Assembly (NCBI GenBank): GCA_030220185.1
Contig: JASPKZ010003845.1
Span: forward strand, 1-64,000
Source of the DNA: Diploptera punctata
Lineage: Eukaryota > Arthropoda > Insecta > Blattodea > Blaberidae
Length of the DNA: 64,000 nucleotides
Direction of reading: 5' to 3'
How positions within the stretch are numbered: the stretch's first letter is position 1; each line of letters begins with the position of its first letter. Below are positions 35,569-46,059 of this stretch, piece after piece. Position numbers and translations under genes: made by a program. The notes under the pieces were generated by a model that did no database searches, had not been told where the DNA came from, and saw only the letters and a list, made by a program, of their open reading frames with translations.

Positions 35569-35930
35569 GAATAAAATTAAGCTATTTACTCACAAATCAT
35601 TATTTAAATATAGTTACTTTAAAATATGTATTTATTTAATGTAAACGGCGATGTTTGAAAACGAATGAGAAACGTTATGTTTCGCTTTCCATCCACTGCA
35701 ACAAGATCATATAATGTTATATATTGCCATCTGGCGTGGGAAACTTGAAATATCATCGCAATATTGTAAGAATGCACCCTAGTGGAGAAAAAATGAAACA
35801 CATCAAACTGTATATTATAACCAAAATTATAGGTTATTAATTTATGTTTTTAGTAAACAATTCGGTAAAATCATTATTTAAAACACAATTATTGAACACA
35901 GAATTATCAAAAAAGAACTCGGTAATATAA

Positions 35931-36893
35931 TTATTTAAAAACACAATTATTAAACATACAATTGTCAAATTTGTAGTTTGAGGGAATCTGTTCATTATTT
36001 AATGTAGATGACGACGTAGTAGGCATGTTGTTTCTCAATCTGCGGACGATATCTGAATGGTGTTCTTCGTTTATTTGCAGATACGGTTTTAGTGATGCTG
36101 CGTTGACATGACCAGTAATTTTTAAGACTTCTTTTTCTTGAATTCCAACTTGAAGCATGTTCGAAACAGCAGTTGAACGACTTGAATGGTTGTTCACTTT
36201 ATGCTTGTTTATGTCCAATCCAGATTTTCTTGCACACATTTTTGTCCATATCGATAGATAATTTTGCCCTACTGGACAATTCTTATACCAAATTCCAGAC
36301 TTTTGGTAGAATGGGTTAGGAGTAATGAAAGAACGGTCTGTTTTGATTTTGTCAGTGCGTTTTTCCAATTGAAGTTTATACAGTCTCACTGGGCACCTTC
36401 TCGGGTTTTCCTGATTTGGTATTAGCCATTTTGTATCGCAGAGCTTTTGATCGCCTCCTTGACATGTCTTGGAAAACACTGGATTATATGCAATCCTTCC
36501 TGTCGGCTTACTATTATGATCTAGTTCCTCTCGAAAATAGTGAATTAGGCATTTTACAGCTTCTCCCCCACGCCATGCCAATTCTAGGGAAGCGAAAAGG
36601 TAGAACTTAATTTGTAATCCTTCAGGGGTTTTCTCCTGACAATTATTAATCATTTTTTCATATTCATCAGACTTAAAAGCCACTGCACTCACCTTTCTTT
36701 TCTCTAGCATGTTTTGAAGTATTTTTCTTTTTGCGTTTCTTGCTTGTCCGGCGTCATTAAATTCTTGATCGACGAACAGATTAAAATCTCGTTGATGTTC
36801 AATAAAATATTTCTCTTGTATCATTTTTGCAGTAACATTCCACATGGTTTTCAAGCTGTATTCTTTGTACTCTTCTCCATTTATTTTCCTCAT
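35931..36893 (-). CDS. Crypton-type tyrosine recombinase (catalytic region open)
   Basis: A 320-codon open frame. The likely natural start is an ATG at 37094 (MAETRFGCASNEDIDEII), giving about 388 codons, but two frame changes between 37094 and 36893 break the N-terminal part, the usual core-binding region. The catalytic fold is intact to the eye: arginine R108 in ELAWRGGEAV, H236-x2-R239 in NNHSSRSTAVSNML, H262 in KITGHVNAASL, and nucleophile candidate Y271 in KPYLQ. The order R...HxxR...GH...Y is the tyrosine-recombinase signature, and the NHSxRxTAxSNML-GH-SL-Y style is that of Crypton and Crypton-derived DUF3504 proteins. It would act in the nucleus, cutting and rejoining element ends. Whether an internal Met at 36893 yields an active short form is unknown. 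Confidence 0.8.
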   Translation of the reverse strand: MRKINGEEYKEYSLKTMWNVTAKMIQEKYFIEHQRDFNLFVDQEFNDAGQARNAKRKILQNMLEKRKVSAVAFKSDEYEKMINNCQEKTPEGLQIKFYLFASLELAWRGGEAVKCLIHYFREELDHNSKPTGRIAYNPVFSKTCQGGDQKLCDTKWLIPNQENPRRCPVRLYKLQLEKRTDKIKTDRSFITPNPFYQKSGIWYKNCPVGQNYLSIWTKMCARKSGLDINKHKVNNHSSRSTAVSNMLQVGIQEKEVLKITGHVNAASLKPYLQINEEHHSDIVRRLRNNMPTTSSSTLNNEQIPSNYKFDNCMFNNCVFK

Positions 36894-37229
36894 ATTAATG
36901 CTCCAGTCTTTCAGTATGTTGGCAATGTCTTTGGTTGGAGTTTTCTGCTGTTAATACGTAATTTCGTAGTTGACAAAATTTTTCGAACTGATTCCAAATA
37001 TATTTCCTATTACGTTGATTGTTATGGGCTTAGATTGCTTGATTATTTCGTCTATATCTTCATTTGAAGCACAGCCAAATCTTGTTTCTGCCATTTTGAA
37101 CATTCAAATATGGCGGCTTTACTGTTGACTCAGTCACTGCAAAATAATGATCAGACCTGTTCAGAATATTAAAAAGGAGGAGCTTTCTTTAATATGGTAA
37201 TTATAACACTGATAAATATTTCGTGAAAC

Positions 37230-37280
37230 ACGGCTCTGATTGGTTGTAAAACAGAAATCATTGAAACGTGATTGGTCATT
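37230..37280 (-). promoter_or_regulatory. Paired CCAAT boxes at the Crypton 5' end
   Basis: Two CCAATCA motifs (minus strand; 37238-37244 and 37269-37275) stand about 24 bp apart, upstream of the recombinase start. Both are kept in copies V and W despite divergence elsewhere. CCAAT boxes are typical of promoters; function is inferred. Confidence 0.5.
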
Positions 37281-37876
37281 GACTCCCATTTGGGGCATGA
37301 GTTAAATAGTCGTCGTAATCCATTTAACTATGCTTGTCGACCACTTAACCGCTTCGGGTTTAACAAGATGATGCCTTACTTTCGAATCCAATAATTCTTA
37401 ACTAACTCACTGACACTATCGAATCCGTAGTCTAATGACCGTGCGGATATAAGCTCTCCATACATTCCTATCATAAGCTAATGTTTTCCTAGCGTCCCCT
37501 GAATAATCTACTTCCCTCAAATCATGGTTAGTGTTATTCTCCAACCTCATTCTTGGTCTACCAACTCATCGTTTTCCCTCAGGTTTCCCTTCAAGAAGAT
37601 TCCATGCCCTTCTTTCATTTTCCATTCGTGCTACATGTCATGTCCAATGCTGGTTAAGAGGCTCAACTGTTCTTATTAGATCTGGTTTCCCATAAATACC
37701 ATGTAACTGACTGCTATGTAGCCTTCTCCATTCGCCTGACTCTTCATCTCTCTTTGATCCAAACATTTTTGTAAAAACTTTATTCTCAAATACCCGTAAC
37801 ATTTTCTCCTCTCTTAATATAAGAGTCCGTGTTTCGCATCCATATAATAAACATTGGAGAATAATAATTGTATATA

Positions 37877-38735
37877 CAGTAAAAGCTCCTTATTCGCGGG
37901 ACATATGTTCCGCAAAAATGCCGCGAATACAGAAACCACGAATATGGAATTGTAATTTGTATGGGTATATAGGGGATACGTTCCCACGTTCCAGAATATA
38001 ATAAAAATTATCAAAGTGAAATGAATGAATGATTATATTTTGAACAATTTCTATTAATTATTAGTGTCAGGCTTTGGCAAGGGTTTAAAGAAGTTGGTTA
38101 TTTTTTTCCTATTTTGCCGCTTTTAAATGGTCTTTCTATTCAGATTGATATTCAGCAATAAAATTCCTTATTTTGTCTTCGGTTTTCTTGATGAATCGTA
38201 CAGTTGATTCATTAACATTCAAACAGTGTGATATAGACACAAACGACTCCCCAACGCGTAAACGGTCAACAATTTCTATTTTTACTTTAGGCGGCAACAA
38301 TACTTCTTTCCGCTTCGGAACTAATATTCTTTCCTTTTACTCGACACCATAAATTGACAATATAGCAGAAGAGAGACGCGTTTTTCAATCAAAATTATTG
38401 CAACTAATGATAAGTTGAAACGATAAAACACCGATCGTGGCGAGGACGGACATAACGGCGCGTGAAATACGACGACGGTGGCGTTTAACCACGGCTCTAG
38501 GCCTAGTGACAGTAAGGTTTATTTCACTTTGATATTAATTTATCCATTTGGTTTTAATCGCTCTTTGTAAATGTCACCTCGGCACGAGACTGCAGTAGAA
38601 AAAGTTGCCGATGCGTTAATAAAGGATATTAATCATTTTATTATACAGACTGGATCCGCGAATAAAGACATTCTTAGCCCCGAATACAGGACCTGTGTCG
38701 CAATTTTTTAACCCGCGAATAAGGAGCTTTTACTG
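37877..38735. mobile_element. pogo/Tigger-type DNA element, deletion derivative (859 bp)
   Basis: Perfect 24-bp terminal inverted repeats begin CAGTAAAAGCTCCTTATTCG. TA dinucleotides flank both ends (37875-37876 and 38736-38737). CAGT termini with TA duplication fit the Tc1/mariner-pogo group. The minus strand inside retains part of a CENP-B-type helix-turn-helix, but the catalytic DDE region is gone. Confidence 0.85.
38137..38350 (-). pseudogene. CENP-B/psq-type HTH remnant of a Tigger transposase
   Basis: The minus frame reads VKIEIVDRLRVGESFVSI, then NVNESTVRFIKKTEDKIRNF and a TAG stop at 38137-38139. An ATG at 38350 opens MVSSKRKEY and stops in another frame, so the N-terminus is shifted. 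The pattern (K-x-EI-x-DRL-x-x-GES ... NESTVR-x-I) is the N-terminal DNA-binding domain of Tigger/jerky transposases. Confidence 0.7.
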
Positions 38736-38765
38736 TATTTTCAAATGATTCTTAACTTAAGTAAC

Positions 38766-39464
38766 TTAATAGTTAATCTTGCCGGTAATCAAGATTCCAT
38801 TGAGGTATTAAATGATACCTTATTAATTGATTGATTCCTGTTCGTCCCGCAACCGGACATGTGTGCTTCCTTGGTAGGAAACTAATTTATTTTTGATTAT
38901 TTACTTACAGATGTCAGCGAGGGACATGTTGTTAGTGTTCGAGGAGACATCTACAACAAACTAATGATAACTGTGTTACATATAATCCGCACATTTGGCA
39001 CTATACTACGTATACACTATACTCGTATTATCGCGAACGCAAACAAACATTCTCATTCCCGGAGAACGATCTTCTACTATTACTGCAAAGTTCCTTGTGC
39101 TCAAGTACTGATTGCGGCTAATCCAAGGTGAACAAACAATGCTCAGAGCTTTGAAGACGAGATACATATATTAGAAAAAAGTGTAATTATTTATAATATT
39201 GGAGGCATCAGATATTACCGGAAATATTTCTAAATTCAAATTCTGAAAGATTGGCAAGCTACAAATTAATGGTAAATCCAGAAAATTGGATAGACATGGG
39301 TAAATGTCAGGACAAAACTCGGAAAATAAAACAACATTCATTCGTGAATAAATAAATATGTTAGCAAAATGTAATATCATTAATACTTAATAATTCTACG
39401 TAACCTAATTGATTTATAATGTAATTGTAGTGTTTTCTAATTGTAATATCATTGTTTTTCTACT
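38766..39464. other. Unassigned DNA
   Basis: No coding region or named repeat was recognised. Confidence 0.45.
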
Positions 39465-39800
39465 TCCTAGCAGTAGAAATGGATTTTTGGAGGCGATCGT
39501 CAAGAATTTGAGGAAGGAATAAGGTCAAAAACAGCACAATAAGGGGAATTATGCAAGTTGAAAAAATATTAGGAAAAATAGAAGAAAAACGTTTGAAATG
39601 GTATGAAGACCTCATACGAATGGAAGAAAAGAGAATACCAGAGAAGATCCTTAAATGCAAAGCTAATGGAAGAAATGGAAGAGGCAGGCCTAGAGAACGA
39701 TGGAGATTTGAGGGAAGAAGATGCTTTAGACAGGAATCTCTGGCGACAAATCACCTTGGGTTGAAGGAGAAACGCTGTATTGTGGAATATTCCTAAATAA
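39465..39800 (+). mobile_element. RTE-B LINE C-terminal fragment
   Basis: The forward frame has KRLKWYEDLIRMEEKRIPEK and GRNGRGRPRERW, the RTE C-terminal signature. Nucleotide similarity to the reversed 53186-53445 is clear (TTAGACAGGAATCTCTGG and TGAAGGAGAAACGCTGTAT). Confidence 0.7.
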
Positions 39801-39849
39801 AAACTTTTTTTTTTACTTTATATTATTACCAAACATAATTTTATTGATA

Positions 39850-39955
39850 CAGACTGTCAACAGCACATACGGCTTGCTGCCCAAGCAACTCGTATTTGTA
39901 AATAGTAATATTGTATATATCTTACTTTTAGTTTTATAAAATCCTACTACTACTC
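39850..39955 (+). mobile_element. Short LINE-like 3' end, unexpanded tail
   Basis: AGACTGTCAACAGCACATACG through ATCTTACTTTTAGTTTTATAA matches 14635-14725. It ends in only a few CTA triplets (CCTACTACTACTCTG). Confidence 0.7.
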
Positions 39956-40389
39956 TGATGCCAACGAAAATGACCAGAGAAAATATCGCAAGAAGCGAGA
40001 TAGAAACTGCTAGAATAATTGTGTTGAAACACTTCTTAAATGGACAACGACCTAAGTTGCCAAATTTGTACATCTTCACGAAATTCTGACAAAGAGAAAA
40101 AAGTACTTATTTAACTCTCAGCATTTAAATTTTATTTGTTTAGAATCTTAATAAATTTTCAGTCAGTTTTACTGATCGAATCCATTTAGAGAATACAAAA
40201 CACTTTAGCTGATTGTTAGTTCGAATTCACGACTCGGTGAAATCGAATTTTATAATTAATTTAATTTTTAAACTCCAGTAACGGAACAATTCATTAGGAT
40301 TCTAGCGAAAATAACAGTCATCAAGAATTCGAAGATCGCTGAAAATTAAACGAGAAGTTGAGATAGAAGTATTCTGAAAAACGGCATGT

Positions 40390-41070
40390 CTACATTGCAT
40401 AATATGGGAGATGGCTATTAATTACCTGGCGTGCCCTTCTACGCCTATTTAAATATGTTTGAGTTGAACTCCTACACCTAATTGTTTTAGAGCATAATAG
40501 ATTATGGATAAACACTCGTCGTTCATGAAAACCCGTATGTACAAAAGTAAACAATGCGACTAACCAAACATGGCGGTTGCTAGAATCAATTTTTATTTTC
40601 GGATTTTTAGATAATCCCCACATCTAATGGTTTTATTTCGCTGATTTTTTTTATAATAAATGACTGCTAGAGCGATTTTCAAATTTTCGTTTCAGGTGAA
40701 CTCCTACAACTAATGGTTTTAGAGCTTTAATAGATAGTCGATAAACACTCGCCGTACTTGAAAAGCTGTATATATTAAGGTACATTTTCTGATTAACCAA
40801 AAATTGCGGTTGCTAGTCAATTTTTACTTTCGGATTTAACACTTCTAATTGATTTCACTGATTTTTAGATAATATCTACCTCCGTTTATTTAGATAGCAT
40901 ATACTGAGTTTCGTTAAGAATCGTCGAAAATTGCGACCGCTAGAACAATTTCAAAATATTCGTTTCAGGTGAACTACACCTAATGGTTTTAGAGCAAAAT
41001 AAATAGCGGCTAAATACTCGCCGTACCTGAGATTCTGTATGTACAAGTTTTTATAAGATCGATTGAGCGG
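40390..41070. repeat. Tandem-repeat element with about 3 units of 230-270 bp
   Basis: Units begin GAACTCCTACACCTAATTG (40464), GAACTCCTACAACTAATGG (40698) and GAACTACACCTAATGG (40970). Each continues with TTTTAGAGC and an ACTCGCCGTAC-type segment. The head ACCTGGCGTGCCCTTCTACG resembles ACCCGGCGTACGCTGCTACG at 51007, so the two elements share a head but not unit sequence. Confidence 0.65.
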
Positions 41071-41268
41071 TTTAGAAGTCTATAAAGGACAAGCAAAAAA
41101 AAAAAATTATAGTACGTATATGCATAATAGGTGGGTACAATAATATAGCCAATTTACGAGAATCCACCAAAAATAAATGAATAGCCCACATAAATCTTTA
41201 ACTTAAAGAGGAATAAAACAAGATTCACATGCACCTAATATTTGTCAATTCTGCTTAACTAATTAACT

Positions 41269-41567
41269 CTGGGAATGACGTAGCGTAATTTGTCTAAGGC
41301 AATACTTTACAATTGGAAGGTCGAGGGAACGAGTTCTGGCGGGGTCAGGATTTTTAAAGTGGTCCATACCTTCTATGGCTCAGGAGTCAACTCACTCTCT
41401 AATGGAAGGGAGTACCAGACGCTTGTTCTGCGGATAAATATGGCGTCACACAAAGCTGAAAACCTGACTGACATCAACTGTCGATTGTCTAGAAAAGTAT
41501 AATTCTTAACCTCCTATTACCCCAAGGGTCTCCTAAAATTTGTAGTGGGATAATTTATTTTTACTTT
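41269..41567 (+). mobile_element. SINE-C (forward) with target duplication
   Basis: A diverged tRNA-derived head (GACGTAGCGTAATTTGTC; GGTCGAGGGAACGAGTTC) is followed by the SINE-C body to a T-rich end. Flanking TTAACTAATTAACT (41255-41268) and TTAACTAATTAATT (41568-41581) form a 14-bp duplication that includes the tail of the RTE-A fragment. Confidence 0.75.
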
Positions 41568-41568
41568 T

Positions 41569-42775
41569 TAACTAATTAATTCACTGGCACTATCGAAACA
41601 GAAGGCACAGGTCGCGCGGGCATGCTCTCCATACATGCCTATACCGAACTAATGCTTTCCAAACATTCCGGGTATAAATCACATCCCTCAACTTATGGTT
41701 AATATTATTCTTTCATCTCATTATTGACTTATTTACTGGACGCTTTGGGTGTAATCTTCGTAAAAGGAATAGGGTCTTCACATGACCAACTTTCATTTCC
41801 CAATCTTCCAAATGTCATGTTCATCACATTGTACAAGATTAAACTATTCTTATTATATCTGGTTTCCCATACGTGTCTAATCAACCAACTCACTGCTAAT
41901 ATCGAATCCATAGGTTCATGCCCTCCCGGATATCCCTATATTGAGCCAATGTTTTTTTCAGTCATCCTTTCTTTAATATACCTCCCTCAAATCATGGTCA
42001 ATGTTGTTTCTTCCACCTCATTCTTGGCCTATTTACTGCGCGCTTTTCCTTTGGTTTTCTTACAAGAATTTGCAATGCCTCTTTTACATTTCACATTCGT
42101 GCCATATGTCCCGCACATCGCAGTCTTCGAGAATGAAGTTCCCCGACCAGTCTAATGGGCTAGTGTAAGCGTTTCTGACTACAGTTCATGAGGTTCCGAG
42201 ATCGATTCCAAGTCAGACCATAGGAAATTATTCCTGTAATTGCAAATGTCAGAAATTTAGGTTAAGTTTAGGTTAAGATGCCCCAACAATGGATTACAAT
42301 TCCGCCAATGCTAGCGAAAAAAGCAAGAAATGGCATTAAAAACCTGATGGCCTTGGACAAAAAAAATTAAAAACTGGTTCCCCATAAAGACAAGTAGTTT
42401 AAAGTTATGTGGTCTTCACCATTCACCTGTCTGTTCATTTCTCTTCGATTCAAAAATTTGCTTAAGGAATCTATTCTCATATACTCGTAATATTTTCTCC
42501 TCCCATAAAAGTAAGAGTCCATGTTTCTCACAGTGTTATGTATTTTTACATTCATTCTTTTGTGTCCAAAAAACTTTCTAGTAACTATTTTTTTAAATAT
42601 TTGGTAATAATTTTCCCTCGCTTAAAATAATATATCACGTTTCGCATCCATATAGTTGGAAGATTGGCTGTTTTATATCTATTTAGTTTAATATTATGTA
42701 GAAAATTTGGGATGACAAGAGTCCCTGTAATACATAGTTGCATGCGTTTGGAGAGTAAAGAATTTGACATTTAAT
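41569..42775 (-). mobile_element. Two adjoining RTE-A fragments, second split by SINE-D
   Basis: Fragment one (41569-41878) and fragment two (41879-42126 plus 42373-42775) both begin with the reversed 3' end (TTCACTGGCACTATCG; CTCACTGCTAATATCG). Fragment two is interrupted by SINE-D and has lost about 35 bp there. Confidence 0.7.
42127..42372 (+). mobile_element. SINE-D (tRNA-derived)
   Basis: The A-box region TCTAATGGGCTAGTGTAAGC and B-box-like GGTTCCGAGATCGATTCC are followed by a body with GGTTAAGTTTAGGTTAAG and a poly-A end (ACAAAAAAAATTAAAAA). It differs from SINE-A, -B and -C. Confidence 0.65.
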
Positions 42776-44017
42776 TACAGTTAAATATCCTTTTTGTGGT
42801 TTTTAGTTTGAGCAATTACCAAGTGAAGGAAATTATCTACTGGTAGTATTTGCTCTTTCTGCACTTGAATTTTACACTTTTAATATTAGAAATGTTTGAT
42901 TATAAAGAAAAATAACTGAAAATACATAAAGTTTGAAATTTATGAATGTCTCCTAAGAAAATCTTATAAAGGTCTGTTAAAATTCTGTTTATGAATCTTG
43001 AAGACGATGGATTGAGGTTTAAATTGCACCATAAAAAGTAAAACGACGTCTGAATTACCCCACTTGAACCGATAAAGCAAGCTTTGATATGTTTCTTTAT
43101 GAATTTCTTGAACGACGTTCTGTTCTCAGGTTCTTAGATGCAAAGTGAAACAAGTATTTTGGGGATTCTATGGCACGTTAACACCTATATAAAATAAAAA
43201 GGGGGGAAACACATACAATTTATTATTGGAGTATGTGAATAATTAACTGATAGAAACATATACGTTGATTATACCCCCCCCCAAGAAAATGTGTGAAGTA
43301 CCTTAAAATGAAGCGATAAATTTAGCTCAAAATTACCTAAAACCACCATATATACAATGTAAACAGACAGTGTAGCCAACTTATCAAAAAACACGCTAAC
43401 AAACAAGTGAACGCTAAAATAATTTGTTGTTTGCTAACTCGCCCATTTTCTCATCCTAATTTACTGAAATTAACACTAACTTGCCCGTTTTTTCATCCTA
43501 ACTTGTCCACTAATAAAGGCGGACTCCTGGGATAGAATCACCTTATATGTGACTAAACATGTTAGCGATCGTTCAAGCGGGAACGTGTGTTATCACGTTG
43601 GCCAACATGACGTTAGCAGTCACTTTTTATCCGATCGAATATTCACAGAGGGTACGGTGGTATAGAATATCCAGTATTTTTATCGGGGACAAAGACTACC
43701 AAATAGTTACCCATTTATGGAGAGTAGGTTGCGAATGGGGGTAAAATTTAGCTCGAAATAGAAAATTATATCTGCATTCTTCTTCTGTTCCTTCTTTCCT
43801 ATCGTAGTTATACCCTTTCGCCTTATAGGTACATTTACATGCCCAACACCAGAATAGCTTTCAAGAACAGAGAGAGAGAGATCACACATGTACAAATATG
43901 ACCACACAAGGACCGAATGAATGATCAGCTCAGTCCAGGATTTCATACGAGACAACACAAACATTTAACATGAAACACGTCATTCTCTCATAGGTGCATA
44001 CTATACATGGCGAATAT
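42776..44017. other. Unassigned DNA with minor local repeats
   Basis: No gene was recognised. GCCCATTTTCTCATCCTAA and GCCCGTTTTTTCATCCTAA near 43441 and 43481 form a short local duplication. Confidence 0.4.
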
Positions 44018-44697
44018 GATAATGAACATTAATGATTATGATGACCAATTATAGTTCGGGGACCGTTTGGGCATTAAAGTTTCCTGATATTTGTCTTATA
44101 GGAAAACCATTAACTAATTCACTGGCACTATCGCAAATATAAGCTCTTCATATCCCTAATGTTTACTAATCATACCCTGTATAATCTACTTCCTCAAATC
44201 ATGTTATTATCCTACCTCATACTTGGCGTACTTACTGTGCGCTTTCCGTCAAGTTTTCCTACAGGGAGTTTTCCAGTATCTATTTCATTCCCCATTCATG
44301 CTACATATCCAGTCTACAAGACTTAACCGTCCTTATTATACATGGTTTCCCATGAAGATCAGATAGCTTACTGTTATGAAGTCGTCTCTGTTCGCCTGTA
44401 TTTCATCTCTCTTTGGTCCAAACATTTTTCCTAACAACTGTATTCTCAAATACACGTAAACTTTTCTCTTCCCTTAAATTAAGAGTTCATGTTTCGCATC
44501 TGTAAAATATAACTCGGAGAATAACAATCTTATAGATTTTCAGCTTAAGGTTTTTTCTTAGAAAAGTTGAACAAGTGCCCTGTATTTCATAACAACAGGA
44601 AAACCATGATCCAAGAAATTTGTCCTGTCGGGCGATCGAACCTGGGCCCGTTGCGTATGAAGTAGTGACGCAACCCCGAGACCACAGCGATTGACGT
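44018..44697 (-). mobile_element. SINE-B (reverse) split by RTE-A
   Basis: 44018-44110 and 44597-44697 are the two parts of one reversed SINE-B (GGGGACCGTTTGGGCATTAA; GCGATCGAACCTGGGCCC). The insertion between them is an RTE-A fragment. Confidence 0.75.
44111..44596 (-). mobile_element. RTE-A LINE 3' fragment with target duplication
   Basis: A 486-bp 5'-truncated RTE-A is inserted in SINE-B with an 11-bp duplication, AGGAAAACCAT at 44100-44110 and 44597-44607. It begins TAACTAATTCACTGGCAC on the + strand. Confidence 0.85.
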
Positions 44698-45189
44698 GCC
44701 TGCTTGTGAATACTTCATAGTGTTTTTGTGTTTTAATTAAGGGCGTATTATATTAATGCAGCACGAGGTTCATTACTGAATATTTAGCACTAATTATTTT
44801 TAAATTAATGGATAACTGGTACACCGCACAACCCCAACATGGAGGGCTAAGGGTTTGAGTTTAGAGTCTCCTTCTGCTAGAGAGATTGTTTCCACCCTTT
44901 ATTTATTTTTGGGATTTTGTATATCCACAAGTTGAAAAGAAAACGTTCTGTCATTCCTAAGAACATACAGGTGGCCACTTATACCGGCAGCCATTCGGTC
45001 ACCAGAGTCGTGTGCGCTACAATTTGGTACCCATTCCCGACCATAGAGGTGGTACGGTTGGAATTTTACATTCATCGAATTATGAATTATGTAAACAGAA
45101 AAAGATGGGGACTAGGGACGGAGTGACGACGACAGCTGTAACAATCCGTGATGAAGAAGAAGATTAAGGTTAATTTAGCTTTACTGCAC
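44698..45189. other. Unassigned DNA, possible LINE 3' scrap
   Basis: The stretch ends with a GATGAAGAAGAAGATTAAGG tract like the (GAA)n tail at 35107, so the preceding 200 bp may be a decayed LINE end. This is not certain. Confidence 0.3.
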
Positions 45190-45565
45190 TAATTGTCAGT
45201 ATTTGAGAATAAAGTTCTTAGGAACATTTTTGGACTAAAAAGAGACGAATAATCAGGTTAATGGAGAAGACTTCATTAACACTGAGCTTTCTGTTATTTA
45301 TAAGAAGCCAGATATAATAAGAACAGTTAATTCTCGTAGACTATGAGTGCAGGACATGTGTACGAATGGGAAATGAAAGGGGTACATGGAAACTTCTTAC
45401 AGGAAAACCAGAGTGAAAACGTCCAGCTGGTAGACCAAGAATGATGTGAGAGAATAACATTAACTATGATTTGAAGGAAGTATATTATATAGGGGATGAT
45501 TGGAAAACATTAGCTCGGGATAGGGCTTGTGCCCGCGCGACCATAAACCTAAGGGTTCGTTAATG
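45190..45565 (+). mobile_element. RTE-A LINE C-terminal fragment
   Basis: The forward reading frames carry LSVFENKVLRNIFGLKRDE, KPDIIRTVNSRRL and a decayed GKPE...GRPRM segment. It ends near CCTAAGGGTTCGTTAATGCC. Confidence 0.75.
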
Positions 45566-45589
45566 CCAGAGAGTTAGTTTGTTATTTGT

Positions 45590-46030
45590 ACACACAGTTG
45601 GAATTGATATCATCATTATTGGTTCTACAGCCCGTCGCAGACCTTAACCGCCCCCAAAGTGCGCCTCCATTCGTCCCTCTTCTCGTCTTCCTTCTCCATC
45701 CTCGTACACCTAGAGTCCTCAGGTCCTGTTGTTCAACACTGTCCAGCCATCTAATATTAGGACGTCCAACTCTTCGGTTTCCAATTACAGTTGTCAATGT
45801 GACTTTACAACATTTGTCTGATTCATCTTCCCTGTAGAGATATCCCAGCCATCCAATTATTGTTTTAAAAATGTCAACATCACCATATAGTTTATATAAT
45901 TCATCATTATATCTAATTCGCCAGTTTCCACTCTCATATATAGGGCCAAATATTTTCCTTAATATTTTTCTTTCAAATATTCTAATTTTGTTTTCTTGAG
46001 TTCTTGTTAGGGGGACATTCCATACGAAAT
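45590..46030 (-). mobile_element. RTE-C LINE C-terminal fragment
   Basis: The minus frame (within 45582-46061) reads RTQENKIRIFERKILRKIFG, NRRVGRPNIRWLDSVEQDL-like text, LRTLGVRGWRRK and ALWGRLRSATGC, ending at a stop near the tail. It is a different RTE subfamily from RTE-A. It lies head to head with the forward fragment just before it. Confidence 0.75.
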
Positions 46031-46059
46031 CGGCAAAATAAATGATGAAAATTGAACTC

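Larger units (their letters stand above)
35455..37311 (-). mobile_element. Crypton element with tyrosine recombinase
   Basis: 1857 bp in reverse orientation. The 5' end at the right is GTTAAATAGTC (37301-37311). The 3' end at the left is GTAATGCCAC (35455-35464), preceded by a hairpin that runs in from GACTATTTAAC at 35558-35568. Flanks are ATCATAA (35448-35454) and GTCGTAA (37312-37318), which differ by two transitions. It carries one gene, a tyrosine recombinase. Cryptons are DNA elements that move by tyrosine recombinase and leave short direct repeats of shared core rather than transposase-type duplications, which fits. Three non-autonomous relatives lie at 9910, 11785 and 12461. Assignment rests on motifs and structure, not on a search. 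Confidence 0.8.
37380..38765 (-). mobile_element. RTE-A LINE 3' fragment split by a Tigger-type MITE
   Basis: The reversed RTE-A 3' region starts CTCACTGACACTATCG and runs to TTGTATA at 37876. It resumes after the MITE at TATTTTCAAATGATTCTTAAC. The frame is broken throughout. Confidence 0.75.

Noticed and set aside
41724..42155. 143-codon forward frame
   Set aside because: It is the antisense of two RTE-A fragments; no independent motif.
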